This document shows positions 11,487-21,059 of a stretch of 64,000 bases of DNA, piece by piece. Origin of the DNA: JAFGXF01 sp963732595. Its GTDB lineage: Bacteria > Chloroflexota > Anaerolineae > Anaerolineales > Anaerolineaceae. The stretch covers positions 2,356,001-2,420,000 of the forward strand of contig CAVSZZ010000002.1 of the NCBI GenBank assembly GCA_963732595.1, read 5' to 3'. A model generated the notes under the pieces. That model had not been told where the DNA came from. It worked only from the letters and a program-made list of their open reading frames with translations, and searched no databases. The position numbers and the translations under genes are program-made. Position 1 is the first letter of the stretch, and every line of letters begins with the position of its first letter.

Positions 11487-12545
11487 ATGGCTGAATCACA
11501 AAATATGATACCGGAACAATCAGGACCTGAATTGATCATTGAGATGATCGATAATGAGATCCGATCATCTCAAAATACCCTCAACGAGTGCACGGGGACA
11601 CTTGAAAAAATGCGTCAGGAAGTTAACAAGCTGACGCAACGAAATACAGATATCTCCACCCGTATCCAGCAAACCGGTCAGAATTTGGAGAGTATCCCCA
11701 GGGCGGATATCAAACTGGCATATGAAAACGCTCTGGATGCCCAAAAGCGGTATTTATTGATCAAGGGCCAGATCGAAAAGATCGAAGCCGACCTGGAGCG
11801 TGCTCAACATTACCAGGAATTGTTACGGCAGGTCCATGATCATCTGAAAGGTAATGCGGTTAATGGGGATGGATCGCAATCGGGTGGGCGGGGGAAGAAT
11901 CTTGAAGATATCATTCGTATTGAAGAATCGGAAAGGACGCGCCTTTCCAAATTGTTACACGATGGACCGGCGCAATCACTGACCAATTTCATCCTTCAGA
12001 CTGAAATTGCCCTGCGAGCATACGATGTCGACGCGATCCAGGCCAAGGAAGAACTCACGAATTTAAAAGCGTCAGCCATGAAGGTGTTCCAGAGAGTTCG
12101 TAACTTTATTTATGAATTAAAACCCTTTACGTTGGATGACCAGGGTTTGATCGTAACGATTAAGAAGTATTTCGATACATATAAAGAACAAGGCAATACA
12201 GAAATATCCTTGAAAGTCAATGGAACAGAACGACCGTTGGGGCAGATCCTGGATACGGTCATCTTTCGCTCCATTCAGGAATTATTGGTGAACGTGATGA
12301 CTTTCAGTCAGGCATCTTTGGTGACTGTGCAGATCGAGTACAATGATCGCTCGATCGAAGTCATGGTGGAAGACAATGGGAAAGGTTTTGATATCGGAAA
12401 GCTGGCAGATGGACAACCCGGTGGATTAAACCATCTAAAAGATAGAATCGAAGGCATGGGTGGAAAGCTGTTGGTGGAATCCAATCTAGATGTGGGTACC
12501 AAGGTGAAATTTCACCTTCCAGCGGTAAAGGAATCAAATAGCTAA
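11487..12545 (+). CDS. Cytoplasmic DegS-like sensor histidine kinase
   Basis: Intact 352-residue kinase with no membrane segment. Residues 15-125 form a long helical, probably coiled-coil region (TLNECTGTLEKMRQEVNKLT and similar). The dimerisation/phosphoacceptor box is ERTRLSKLLHDGPAQSL, of the HisKA_3 type, with the phosphorylated His near residue 159. The ATPase domain has an N-box (SIQELLVNVM) and a G1 box (VEDNGKGFD) followed by GGLNHLKDRIEGMGG. It resembles the DegS kinase of Firmicutes. No response regulator is adjacent, so it is an orphan in this window. It precedes the glycolytic pair but has its own weak promoter. Confidence 0.85.
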   Translation: MAESQNMIPEQSGPELIIEMIDNEIRSSQNTLNECTGTLEKMRQEVNKLTQRNTDISTRIQQTGQNLESIPRADIKLAYENALDAQKRYLLIKGQIEKIEADLERAQHYQELLRQVHDHLKGNAVNGDGSQSGGRGKNLEDIIRIEESERTRLSKLLHDGPAQSLTNFILQTEIALRAYDVDAIQAKEELTNLKASAMKVFQRVRNFIYELKPFTLDDQGLIVTIKKYFDTYKEQGNTEISLKVNGTERPLGQILDTVIFRSIQELLVNVMTFSQASLVTVQIEYNDRSIEVMVEDNGKGFDIGKLADGQPGGLNHLKDRIEGMGGKLLVESNLDVGTKVKFHLPAVKESNS

Positions 12546-12553
12546 AAGCCGGG

Positions 12554-12559
12554 TATAAT
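12554..12559 (+). promoter_or_regulatory. Possible -10 box before the phosphofructokinase gene
   Basis: TATAAT lies 35 bases upstream of the start at 12594. There is no convincing -35 box at the expected spacing, so the call is tentative. Confidence 0.3.
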
Positions 12560-12593
12560 CCCAAGTATTTAAAATCAAGATACAGGTTATAAG

Positions 12594-13763
12594 ATGACAA
12601 AGACGATTGGTGTATTAACTGGCGGCGGTGATGTCCCGGGGCTGAATCCCTGCATGAAATCACTGGTATTAAATGCGATGGATTTTGATATGACGGTATA
12701 TGGCATTCGCCGTGGCTGGGGTGGGTTGTTGAACTACAACCTGGATGAACCTTCGACGCATGATTACTATGTCAAGAAGTTGACTCGTGAAGATGTCCGC
12801 ACGATTGACCGGACTGGGGGTACTTTCCTGCATACATCCCGTACGAACCCCCAGAATGTCAAACAGTCATCAGTTCCGGACTTCCTGAAAAACAGCAAGC
12901 TGGGAAAGCAGGTGGATGACCAGGGTACCATGGATTACACCGAGCATGTCATGCGTGTGCTTGACCATCTGGGGATTAATGTGCTTTGCCCGATCGGCGG
13001 GGATGATACCTTAAGTTATGCCGTCCGGTTGCATCGTGAGAATTTCCCGGTCGTGGCCATCCCTAAGACCATGGATAATGACATCTATGGCACGGATTAT
13101 TGCATTGGTTTTTCGACGGCAATCACCCGCAGTGTTGACTTCATTACCAATATGCGCACGGCCGTCGGTTCACATGAACGCATCGGTGTGGTGGAATTGT
13201 TCGGCCGAAATTCAGGTGAGACCAGCTTAATTGCTTCTTTCCTGTCCTATGTGGACCGCTCGATCATCACGGAAGTTCCATTTGACATCGATCGTTTGGT
13301 GTCATTCCTGATCGAGGATAAACGCAACAATCCATCCAATTACGCCATGATGACCATATCAGAAGGCGCCATCATGATGGGAAGCGATGTGATCGAATCC
13401 GGAGAGGCCGATGCGTATGGCCATAAGAAACTGGGGGGCATAGGCTCGATTCTGGCTGCTGAGATCAAGAAGCGTTCTGGCCAGGATATCATGTACCAGC
13501 AAGTGGCATACCTGATGAGATCTGGTGCACCGGACTCATTGGATCGCATGGTCGCCATGTCTTATGGGAATATGGCGGCTCAGTTGGTCAAGCGGAATGA
13601 AACCGGGAAAATGGTGGCATTGCATGGTGGAAAATACACGACCGTCCCGGTAGAATTGATACTGTCTGGCAAGAAACGAGTGGATGTACCTGCATTCTAT
13701 GATATTGAAAGTTACCGTCCAAAAATCAAGGATTTCATGGGCGTTCCAATGTTCCTGAGTTAA
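12594..13763 (+). CDS. pfp: Pyrophosphate-type 6-phosphofructokinase
   Basis: Phosphorylates fructose 6-phosphate to fructose 1,6-bisphosphate; intact, 389 residues. The N-terminal GVLTGGGDVPGLN is the family phosphoryl-donor loop. Two positions that decide the donor both carry the pyrophosphate-type residue: Asp138 in PIGGDDTLSY (ATP enzymes have Gly) and Lys158 in IPKTMDNDI (ATP enzymes have Gly). The MDND catalytic Asp and the RSGAPDSLDR substrate segment are present. The PPi dependence is therefore well supported by established family rules. It is followed after 22 bases by class II aldolase, giving a two-step glycolytic operon, and the window also encodes a proton-pumping pyrophosphatase. 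Confidence 0.9.
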   Translation: MTKTIGVLTGGGDVPGLNPCMKSLVLNAMDFDMTVYGIRRGWGGLLNYNLDEPSTHDYYVKKLTREDVRTIDRTGGTFLHTSRTNPQNVKQSSVPDFLKNSKLGKQVDDQGTMDYTEHVMRVLDHLGINVLCPIGGDDTLSYAVRLHRENFPVVAIPKTMDNDIYGTDYCIGFSTAITRSVDFITNMRTAVGSHERIGVVELFGRNSGETSLIASFLSYVDRSIITEVPFDIDRLVSFLIEDKRNNPSNYAMMTISEGAIMMGSDVIESGEADAYGHKKLGGIGSILAAEIKKRSGQDIMYQQVAYLMRSGAPDSLDRMVAMSYGNMAAQLVKRNETGKMVALHGGKYTTVPVELILSGKKRVDVPAFYDIESYRPKIKDFMGVPMFLS

Positions 13764-13785
13764 AGTCTCGAGTTCGAGGTGTAAA

Positions 13786-15216
13786 GTGACAGTCAATGCA
13801 ATAAAGGAAATTCTGGGTAGGCTCGATAACAGCATCGCCATCAGCCAGGGCGCTGTTAAAATCGTCGACCTGGTCAAGCTTCAGGCTAATATCCACCATC
13901 TGGCCGAGATCTCCGCGCTTGAAGAGGGTCCAAAGCAAGGTGTGGCGAGATATCTTTCACGCATCACAGCACTTGAATTGGGGATCGTCCCCGCATCAAT
14001 TCATGATCTCTACATGGCGCGTGGCCGGGGAGATGTCAAAGGGGCGTTTGTCGTGCCGGCCATCAACTTGCGGGCGCTTACCTTTGATGCTGCGCGGGCT
14101 ATCTTTCGCGCAATGGCGAAACTGGATGCCGGACCGGTGATCTTCGAGATCGCCCGTTCGGAGATGAATTATACCGATCAACGTCCTGCTGAATACGCAA
14201 CATCAATATTTTGTGCTGCCATCGCAGAAGGTTACAAAGGCCCCATTTTCCTGCAGGGGGACCATTTCCAGGTATCCGCTAAGAGATATCTTGCGAACCA
14301 TGATTCAGAAGTGGAATCCTTGCGCTCGTTGATCCGAGAATCCATAGCGGCAGGTTTTTATAACATTGATGTGGATACTTCCACACTGGTTGATCTCGAC
14401 CAATCCACCATTCAAGCTCAACAAGTCTTGAATACCCAATTATCCGCCATGTTCACAACGTATATTCGCTCCGTTCAACCGGAAGGTGTGGCGATTTCCG
14501 TGGGCGGAGAAATCGGTGAAGTCGGTGGCCATAACTCGACTGCCGAAGAGTTGAAGGCCTATCTCGACGGCTTTGCAGATGAATTGAATAACCAGATCAC
14601 CGGAATCACCGGTCTCAGCAAGATCAGCATTCAGACAGGGACATCTCACGGTGGGGTCGTCCTGCCGGATGGTAAGATGGCTCAGGTGAACGTGGATTTC
14701 GATATTATGAAGAAACTGAGCCGCATTGCCAGGAATGATTATGGCCTGGGCGGAGCGGTTCAGCATGGTGCATCCACGCTGCCGGAGGATGCATTCGGCA
14801 AATTCGTGGAGGCGGAAGCATGTGAAGTCCACCTGGCGACAAATTTCATGAATATCTTCTTTGACAAGATGCCCAAAAAACTGAAAGATAAAATGTACGC
14901 TTATATTAAGGACACCTTTGCCAAGGAGAAGACCGACAAGATGACCGATGAGCAGTTCTACTATAAACTGCGCAAGAATGCATTGGGTGCGTTCAAAAAG
15001 GAGAGTTGGGGTCTTCCGGAGAATGTCAGAGAAGATTTATCCGCCACCTGGGAGCAACAATTCTTGCGTATTTTCGAGTTGTTGGGACTGTCAGGTACTC
15101 GCAAGATCACAAACCAGTGGATCAAGCCGGCTGTGATTCGGCCGGATTACAAGATCTACCTTGGAGAAGGACCAAAACCCGAGGAATTGGGCGAATTATT
15201 TGACCTGTCGGATTAG
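13786..15216 (+). CDS. Class II fructose-bisphosphate aldolase family protein, GTG start
   Basis: Probably cleaves fructose 1,6-bisphosphate to triose phosphates; intact, 476 residues, longer than the roughly 300 of classical class II enzymes. Zinc-site and barrel motifs are visible: LQGDHFQV (metal-binding His), YNIDVDTSTLVD, VGGEIGEVGG, QTGTSHGG (second metal His) and a late LGGAVQHGAST (third His). The first 70 residues and the last 90 form helical extensions. Starts at GTG, with GAGGT ahead of it. Its position right after pfp supports the aldolase role; a tagatose-bisphosphate type substrate cannot be excluded. Confidence 0.8.
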   Translation: MTVNAIKEILGRLDNSIAISQGAVKIVDLVKLQANIHHLAEISALEEGPKQGVARYLSRITALELGIVPASIHDLYMARGRGDVKGAFVVPAINLRALTFDAARAIFRAMAKLDAGPVIFEIARSEMNYTDQRPAEYATSIFCAAIAEGYKGPIFLQGDHFQVSAKRYLANHDSEVESLRSLIRESIAAGFYNIDVDTSTLVDLDQSTIQAQQVLNTQLSAMFTTYIRSVQPEGVAISVGGEIGEVGGHNSTAEELKAYLDGFADELNNQITGITGLSKISIQTGTSHGGVVLPDGKMAQVNVDFDIMKKLSRIARNDYGLGGAVQHGASTLPEDAFGKFVEAEACEVHLATNFMNIFFDKMPKKLKDKMYAYIKDTFAKEKTDKMTDEQFYYKLRKNALGAFKKESWGLPENVREDLSATWEQQFLRIFELLGLSGTRKITNQWIKPAVIRPDYKIYLGEGPKPEELGELFDLSD

Positions 15217-15229
15217 GAAATTGAAGATC

Positions 15230-15265
15230 AATGAGATGGCACCTGAATGGGCTGTCTCATTTTTC
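15230..15265 (+). terminator. Probable terminator after the aldolase gene
   Basis: Inverted arms AATGAGA (15230-15236) and TCTCATT (15255-15261), extended imperfectly inward by TGGC / GGCTG, are followed by TTTTCTTTT. Confidence 0.5.
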
Positions 15266-15281
15266 TTTTAAAGGAGCGACC

Positions 15282-15784
15282 ATGCCCCGATCAGAGCAGG
15301 GTATCAGTGACGATCGTTATTCGGTCATACCAAGGGTCCTGATATTCATTTTTAAAGATGAGGAAGTGCTTTTATTGAAAGGCAGCCCTCACAAACGGAT
15401 CTGGCCGAACCTTTATAACGGAATCGGTGGTCATATCGAGCCGGGAGAGGATGTGCTTTCAGCAGCCAGGCGCGAATTGCAGGAAGAAGCCGGTATTCAG
15501 GCAGATCCATTGACCTTGTGTGGCACGATCATGGTGGACGCCGGTGGGTCAAAGGGTATCGCGATCTATGTGTTCCGAGGAGATTATCAGGGACGGTCAG
15601 ATCATAGCATCAGGTGAGGGTACACTCGAATGGATTCCAATGAAGGCTATCCATGAAGTATGCGCTCGTGGAAGATTTACCGACCATTCTCCCAGAGGTG
15701 ATTGAGTGCTGCTCGCAAGGAGGATATTTCAGTGCCAGGTATTATTATAATGAAGAAGAAGAACTCAAAATAGAGTTCGGATAG
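15282..15784 (+). CDS. NUDIX hydrolase, two frameshifts
   Basis: Hydrolase of nucleoside diphosphate derivatives, about 167 residues. The Nudix box is complete: GIGGHIEPGEDVLSAARREL followed by QEEAGI near residue 60. The start at 15282 follows a strong AAGGAG; an upstream in-frame Met at 15231 lies inside the terminator hairpin and is rejected. The frame breaks near 15590 and near 15655. The final frame reads EDLPTILPEVIECC and then SARYYYNEEEELKIEFG before the stop at 15784. It ends five bases from the convergent rsmD gene. Substrate unknown. Confidence 0.78.
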
Positions 15785-15788
15785 AGCC

Positions 15789-16341
15789 TTATCGATAAAA
15801 GATCAGCAGGGTGCTGCCGTAGCGTCTCTGGTCGAATTCGGTGAAATGTTCCAGATGTATCTCCGAGTATTCGACCGGATCGATCTGGACGATGACCCAC
15901 CCATCCTCTGACAACCAGCCTGGATTCTTATCCAGCAGGGCAAGTGATTTTCGCCAGAGGTCGTGGTATTGCGGGGGAGCGATAAAGATATAATCGAATT
16001 TTCGCGAAGGGGGTGATTTGAGGTAATTAAAAGCATCCGTCAGTGCCACCGCTGCGCATGCGGCCAGTTTTGTGGTTTGAAGGTTCGACTTGATCGTGTT
16101 TATGGCCAGCCTTTCCTTATCGAGGAACTGGACGAAATCTGCTCCACGACTCAGGGCTTCAAGGCCGACGCTGCCGGTCCCGGCGAATAGGTCCAGCCAG
16201 GTGGATCGAATCGACATCCATGCCGATGATGTTGAAAAGGTTTTCCTTGACACGATCGGTGATCGGTCGGGTGGTATCACCCGGGACCGCTTTGATCCGG
16301 ATACCACGGGCACTGCCTGCAATGATCCTTGGATTAGACAT
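15789..16341 (-). CDS. rsmD: 16S rRNA (guanine966-N2)-methyltransferase RsmD, one frameshift
   Basis: Methylates G966 of 16S rRNA during 30S assembly; about 184 residues, the usual length. The N-terminus has RIIAGSARGIRIK and TRPITDRVKENLFNI, typical of RsmD. The SAM-binding motif is DLFAGTGSVGLEALSRGA. The catalytic motif IV reads APPQY instead of the usual DPPY, a departure worth checking. The frame breaks near 16205, inside the motif LDLF. It follows the URO-D-like gene by seven bases and is the last gene of the minus-strand run from 20407. Confidence 0.85.
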
Positions 16342-16348
16342 TCAAGAT

Positions 16349-17342
16349 CTATCCTTCAACCGCCTGGCGGGCAGCCAGAAGGTTACCGCCCGGGGCTGTG
16401 ATTGGGGTGACACATCCGGTACCCAGCAGGAATCTCCGTCCGCCGGTTTGATCGATGGCGGCCCTGGCTTCCCGCGTGACATCCTGAGGGGTTCCCAGAA
16501 CAAGCGTTTGCCATTGTTTCAATCCGCCGCAGACAGCCCCGTTTATTTGGGCCAATCCCTGTTTGAGAGAAGGGGCAGTGGATTGGTCGTGCCAGTTGAA
16601 GATCTGTACGGGGTAATCCGTGATCTGGTCGAAAAGGATGTTCTCTCCATGGATATGCACCAGATTACACCAGAATGGCCGGGCGGCTTCCAGTACCTTG
16701 AGGTCAAAAACCTTGCCAAACTTGAACGAATTCATCAACGGTGAGCAAGGCATGCTGGGCATGTTGCACGGCAAGAAGATACCATCCACCCCGGTTTGCA
16801 CGAGGGCTTTTACGAATTGGATCGTGGTCTCGGTGATCACATCAAGGGCTTTCAATACCGCTTCAGGGTGCTGGCGCATCTGGATGAGAAGCACCTCGTT
16901 GCCCGCCAGGTTCTTGGCTTGAGCCAGAGGGGAAAACACTGTTTGCAAGGACGGGGTGTGGGAGGAATACCTGGTGGAAATCAGGGAAGCGCACTGTAAT
17001 TGACCGGCCAACCAGCCTTTATCAACGGGTAACGGCTTAAGTGTCTGCCAATGCTCTGGCTGCTGAATGACACGCTCACCATACTCGCGGGTCCCTTCCG
17101 GATTTCCCAGTCCAGGCATCCCGGGCGCCCCAATCCTTGATCTGAAATGAGGATGCCGGGGTGATCTTGATAAGGTCGAAGTCAAATTGATCCTGAAAAT
17201 CAGACACTGCCCGGGCAAGGCTCTCCGGTTCCTGGTCATCCACGGGAAAATGACGCCAGAGTGCCACCGGTACGCGATCGAGGGGCTGATCGCCCAGCAA
17301 AGCTTCCATACGCTGGCGATGGGTCATTTTCGCTATGGACAT
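16349..17342 (-). CDS. Uroporphyrinogen decarboxylase (URO-D) superfamily protein, frameshifted
   Basis: About 330 residues of TIM-barrel fold. Recognisable are RMEALLGDQPLDRVPVALWR at the N-terminus, TVFSPLAQAKNL, NLVHIHGENI, YPVQIFNWHD and the C-terminal RRFLLGTGCVTPI, all shared with the URO-D/corrinoid methyltransferase superfamily. The frame breaks near 17110. A local scrambled stretch near 16735 (where TVDEFV is expected) may hold two compensating indels. Distance from any haem or cobamide genes leaves two readings: true decarboxylase or methyltransferase. No substrate can be assigned. It sits between GtrA (10 bases upstream) and RsmD. Confidence 0.75.
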
Positions 17343-17351
17343 CGCTAACCT

Positions 17352-17811
17352 CTAACTACTGACATCCGAATATGTCCAGAACCGGTTTGCAAAGAAGTTC
17401 CACAGTAATACGACACCGACTGCGATCAGCCAGTGAGACGTTGTGACCGATGGTTATCGTTGATAGCGGAACCTGGCTGGCATATTTCTCGGCCAGACTC
17501 GATCATCCTGGGTTCAAGGAATGGCGAAAAGCGGGGTGCGGATCGCCAGACCGATGAGATTGATCAGAAAAAATTGGACCAATTGGTGGCTGACCCGTTT
17601 GGTGCGGGAATCCGGGTAGGTCCAATACCGGTTCCATAAGAAATTACTGATCACGGCTACCGTAAACGATATCATGCTGGCGATCACAGCATTGATCGGT
17701 GTCAGGAGGGTTAATAAATTGAATGTGCCGAAATCCAACGCAGCCCCGATAACTCCGACGATCAGAAAAGCGAAAGAAGCGACCGCGTTCTTTTTTATTC
17801 GTCAGGATCAT
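17352..17811 (-). CDS. GtrA-like membrane protein, several frameshifts
   Basis: Small four-helix membrane protein, proposed in the family to flip or present polyprenyl-linked sugars. Reconstructed pieces: start MILTNKKERGRFFRF at 17811, then LIVGVIGAALDFGTFNLL, then SFTVAVISNFLWNRYWTYPDS, RVSHQLVQFFLINLIGLAI and finally GVVLLWNFFANRFWTYSDV with a stop at 17352. The paired NFLWNRYWTY and NFFANRFWTY segments are the GtrA signature. At least three single-base breaks (near 17775, 17525 and 17430). Its ATG overlaps the stop of the upstream sugar decarboxylase (ATGA), so the two are coupled. Confidence 0.75.
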
Positions 17812-18767
17812 GCCAGTCCCAATTTGGCTTTAAAGTAAGGGATGGTGTTATTTAATCCATCCTCCAGTGAAACACTCGGCTTCCAACCAAGGATATCCTT
17901 TGCCCGGGTGATATCCGGCCGGCGACGTTGCGGGTCATCCCCCAGGCGCGAGGCGGCTTTCAACTTAATCGGCGCCTTATTGCCGATGATGCGATTGATC
18001 AGCTCGGCCAGCTCGATCATGGTCAGTTCACTGGGATTTCCGATGTTGACGGGGTCATGTTCATCCGACATCATTAAACGATTGATGCCATCGATCAGAT
18101 CGGTCACATAGCAAAAGCTGCGCGATTGCTGGCCGTCACCGTAGATCGTAAGTTCTTCACCGCGCAAAGCTTGTTGGATGAAATTGGGCACGGCGCGGCC
18201 ATCGTCCAGACGCATGCGGGGTCCATAAGTATTGAAGATCCTGACAATGCGGGTATCCAGGCCGTGGAAGCGGTGATAGGCCATGGTCAATGCTTCAGCG
18301 AAGCGTTTGGCTTCGTCATAAACCGAGCGGGGGCCGATCGGATCGCAGTGACCCCAGTAAGTTTCCTTCTGTGGGTGCTCCAGGGGATCGCCGTATATCT
18401 CACTGGTCGAAGCGAGAAGGAACCTGGCATTATGGGCACGTGCCACCCCGAGCGTGTTGTGTGTGCCCAGGGCACCGGCTTTCATCGTCTGGATCGGCAG
18501 ATTGGGGTAGCCATAGGGGGAATTGGGATTCGGGCTGGCCGGCGATGCGAAGTGCAGAACAAAATCGATCTGGCCGGGCACGAAGATGAAATTGGCAACG
18601 TCGTGCTTAATGAAGGTAAAATCTTCCCGTCCGGCAATGTGAGAAAGGTTGTCGATGCTGCCGGTGATGAAGTTATCCATCCCGATTACCTGGTGCCCCT
18701 TATTTACCAGGGTTTCGCATAGATGTGAGCCCAGGAAACCTGCCGCTCCGGTAATTAATATTCTCAT
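17808..18767 (-). CDS. UDP-glucuronate decarboxylase-like NAD-dependent epimerase/dehydratase
   Basis: Extended short-chain dehydrogenase, intact, 319 residues; by family likeness converts UDP-glucuronate to UDP-xylose. NAD site GAAGFLGSHL at residues 7-16. The stretch STSEIYGDPLEHPQKETYWG, then GPRSVYDEAKRFAEAL with the catalytic YxxxK, then RIFNTYGPRMRLDDGR, closely follow the UXS subgroup. Neighbours are GtrA (overlapping by four bases) and the G5 lipoprotein upstream, which suggests supply of a nucleotide sugar for surface polysaccharide. A dTDP-glucose dehydratase is the main alternative but fits the motifs less well. Confidence 0.82.
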   Translation of the reverse strand: MRILITGAAGFLGSHLCETLVNKGHQVIGMDNFITGSIDNLSHIAGREDFTFIKHDVANFIFVPGQIDFVLHFASPASPNPNSPYGYPNLPIQTMKAGALGTHNTLGVARAHNARFLLASTSEIYGDPLEHPQKETYWGHCDPIGPRSVYDEAKRFAEALTMAYHRFHGLDTRIVRIFNTYGPRMRLDDGRAVPNFIQQALRGEELTIYGDGQQSRSFCYVTDLIDGINRLMMSDEHDPVNIGNPSELTMIELAELINRIIGNKAPIKLKAASRLGDDPQRRRPDITRAKDILGWKPSVSLEDGLNNTIPYFKAKLGLA

Positions 18768-18774
18768 GCAGTCC

Positions 18775-20407
18775 TCATTTCCAGGAGATCATTTCAGTCA
18801 ATCCATCGCCGGTGATCTGTTGCAGGTTACCGGTGTTGACATCCACCAGCCAGATATTGCCGAGATAAACCACAGCGATCAAAATACTTTCTGTTCCACT
18901 GCCAGACGGTTGCCATTGTACCACCTGTGGCAGCATTCCGGTCGCCCCTTCCCGTGGAAACAGTTCTTTTTCATCGGACCCATCCACATCCATGACCTTC
19001 AGACGATAAGGACTGGCGTCGCTTTCCTGCGGGAAGGATGCCTGTAAATAGCCCAGATAATGTCCGGCTGGATATGCCGGCGATAGGGTCGGGATACGCG
19101 AACATACCGACATCCTGGCGAAGGGTGCGCCAGGCATGTTCACCTGGGAAAGAACACATCCAGGTCAAAATGAGTGGATTCCTCGGGTGAAGTGCTGCCA
19201 TCTGGACGATGATTGACCAGCATATAGAACGGACCCATCGCCACGCCAGCTGGCTTGGGTTACCCAAGCCCAACTGCCGTGGGTCTGGAAGGATAGGATA
19301 TCTGCCAGGGGAGTGATCTCATCTTTACCGAGTGCCAGCAGGTCGATCCCATCGGGGCGCAGTACGGTGATGTTATTGGTTCCGGGTTGGAAAATAAAAT
19401 CATCTCCCCACCAGCCGTACAATCCGCCTGAATTGGGCTCAAGCCATTTTTGGGGGGCAAATACACCTCCGTCCTCGGTGAAGCGGATGATCTGCAGTTC
19501 ATTGTTGGCCTGCCAGCCAGGAGCTGTGGTCGCGCTTCTCGACCGTGGAAGTGACGATCGCCCGATCTTCTGAGGGCAACCAGCCTGAAAAATGGATCAC
19601 GTTTTTCACACCCAGAGCGATGGGACTGGCCTCCGGATCGATCGTACTGACCACCCAAAGGGTATTGATGACATCCTGCTCATTTTCTTGTGCCTTACGG
19701 GTGAATAACAACCATTCGCCATTCGGAGAAAGCTCGAAGATACGTGGATCCAGGTCTCCGGATGACACCAGTGGTTGGCGATTGATGGTTGAACCATTCA
19801 TGATCCAGGCATTACCTGCAGTCAGAAATGCCAGTTTACCATTCAGGGTGACCGGAACATTGGGAGATTGAACCCCTTCCATGATGATCTCATTCTGAGG
19901 TTCCCGGAGGATGGTTCGGGCGATGATCGCGGAGGAGATCTCTATACCATTTTCGATCACATGCTGATACGTGATTTCCTGAAGCCCATTCGATCCGGAT
20001 TGGATGATCTGTTGTTCACCCAATATCATGTTCTCATTGGGCAGGATATTCGTTTCGAAGGGGATCTCTTCCTCGCGCGTCTGCGTGACATGCTCCACGC
20101 GGGTGACCAGGATGTTGATACTGGCGGTCAGTTGGGTATCCCTGGAGGGCATCGTGCGGTCCAATTCGCCTAGTTGAATGCCGTTTTTTGAAAGCGCTTC
20201 TTCCACGGTGCGACCGGATTCGGTCGTAATCGTAACCTGCGTGCCGTCGACTGTGACCGGGAGGGATAGCAAGACCGTCTGGTCCAGCACCGGCTGGCAG
20301 GAAACCAGCAAAACAGCCAACAAGAGGATGGGGACTATCAGGGAAAAATGCGGGATGGCGTTTTTTACACCGACCGGAAGTTGGGTGAGAAGGTCTTTGA
20401 AGTGCAT
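18775..20407 (-). CDS. G5/YabE-like lipoprotein with C-terminal beta-propeller-like region, multiple frameshifts
   Basis: Predicted lipoprotein of about 540 residues. The hydrophobic signal ends in the lipobox LVSC near residue 37. Residues about 45-100 resemble the ubiquitin-like DUF348 domain (SGRTVEEALSKNGIQL). Residues about 105-185 are a G5 domain (RVEHVTQTREEEIPFETN, YQHVIENGIE). The rest shows TolB-type propeller phrases (LSPNGEWLLFTRK, VLRPDGIDLLALG, RLKVMDVDGSDEKELF, GNIWLVDVNTGNLQQITGDG). The frame breaks near 19535, 19225, 19150 and 19085, yet all pieces are collinear. DUF348-G5 proteins often bind or process cell wall glycans. It heads the minus-strand operon with the sugar decarboxylase and is divergent from scpB. 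Confidence 0.7.
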
Positions 20408-20413
20408 ATCGTG

Positions 20414-20419
20414 TATAAT
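20414..20419 (+). promoter_or_regulatory. Possible -10 box for scpB
   Basis: TATAAT lies 37 bases before the start in the short divergent spacer; no clear -35 box at the expected place. Confidence 0.35.
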
Positions 20420-20456
20420 CTACTGCGCCAGATACCTGGCGCGGAGTTATTATAGC

Positions 20457-21059
20457 ATGACAGATAATCGGGAAAAAACGGCTGAACCACATGAAGCTGA
20501 CGAACTGACAGCCGCATTGGAAGCACTACTGTTTGTTGCATCCGGTCCAGTCGCACCTTCACAGCTGGCTGAAGCATTAGGGAAGAACAGCAATGAAGTT
20601 AACATTGGATTGAAGCGTCTCGAGGCGATCCTCCTATCCAACGGGGCGCTGGCTCTCCAATGGCACAAGAGCAAAGTCCAGCTGACGAGTTCTCCTGAAC
20701 ACGGGAATCTGATCGAAGAGTTCCTCGGTCTTGAGGCTTCGTCGCGTTTAAGCCGGGCAGCTCTTGAAACTTTATCGATCATTGCCTACAAACAACCTGC
20801 CACTCGACCGCAATTGGATGCGATCCGGGGCGTGAACAGTGATGGCGTGATCAAAAGCCTGCTCAGCAAGGGTTTGATCGAGGAAGTCGGAAGGGCTGAA
20901 GGTCCCGGACGACCGATCATGTACGGCACAACCCCTGATTTCCTTCAACATTTCGGGGTCAACTCACTGGATGATCTGCCCTCGTTGGAATTGCCTCAGC
21001 AAAATTCTGAGGAAAATCCCCAGGGTCCATCTCTTATAGAAAACCAGAATGGGCAGTGA
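20457..21059 (+). CDS. scpB: Segregation and condensation protein B
   Basis: Winged-helix subunit of the SMC-ScpA-ScpB condensin, intact, 200 residues. Typical phrases are LEALLFVASGPVAPSQLAEAL at the N-terminus, the middle RAALETLSIIAYKQPATRPQLDAIRGV region and LIEEVGRAEGPGRPIMYGTT. The start at 20457 was chosen over the longer ORF (20178), which runs through the divergent gene. No scpA lies next to it, which is unusual, since scpA commonly precedes scpB. The 3' end overlaps rluB by 11 bases, the common scpB-rluB arrangement. Confidence 0.9.
   Translation: MTDNREKTAEPHEADELTAALEALLFVASGPVAPSQLAEALGKNSNEVNIGLKRLEAILLSNGALALQWHKSKVQLTSSPEHGNLIEEFLGLEASSRLSRAALETLSIIAYKQPATRPQLDAIRGVNSDGVIKSLLSKGLIEEVGRAEGPGRPIMYGTTPDFLQHFGVNSLDDLPSLELPQQNSEENPQGPSLIENQNGQ

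Noticed and set aside
20178..20456. Longer N-terminus of scpB
   Set aside because: The upstream frame runs through the start of the divergent lipoprotein gene and has no ribosome site; the ScpB domain begins after 20457.
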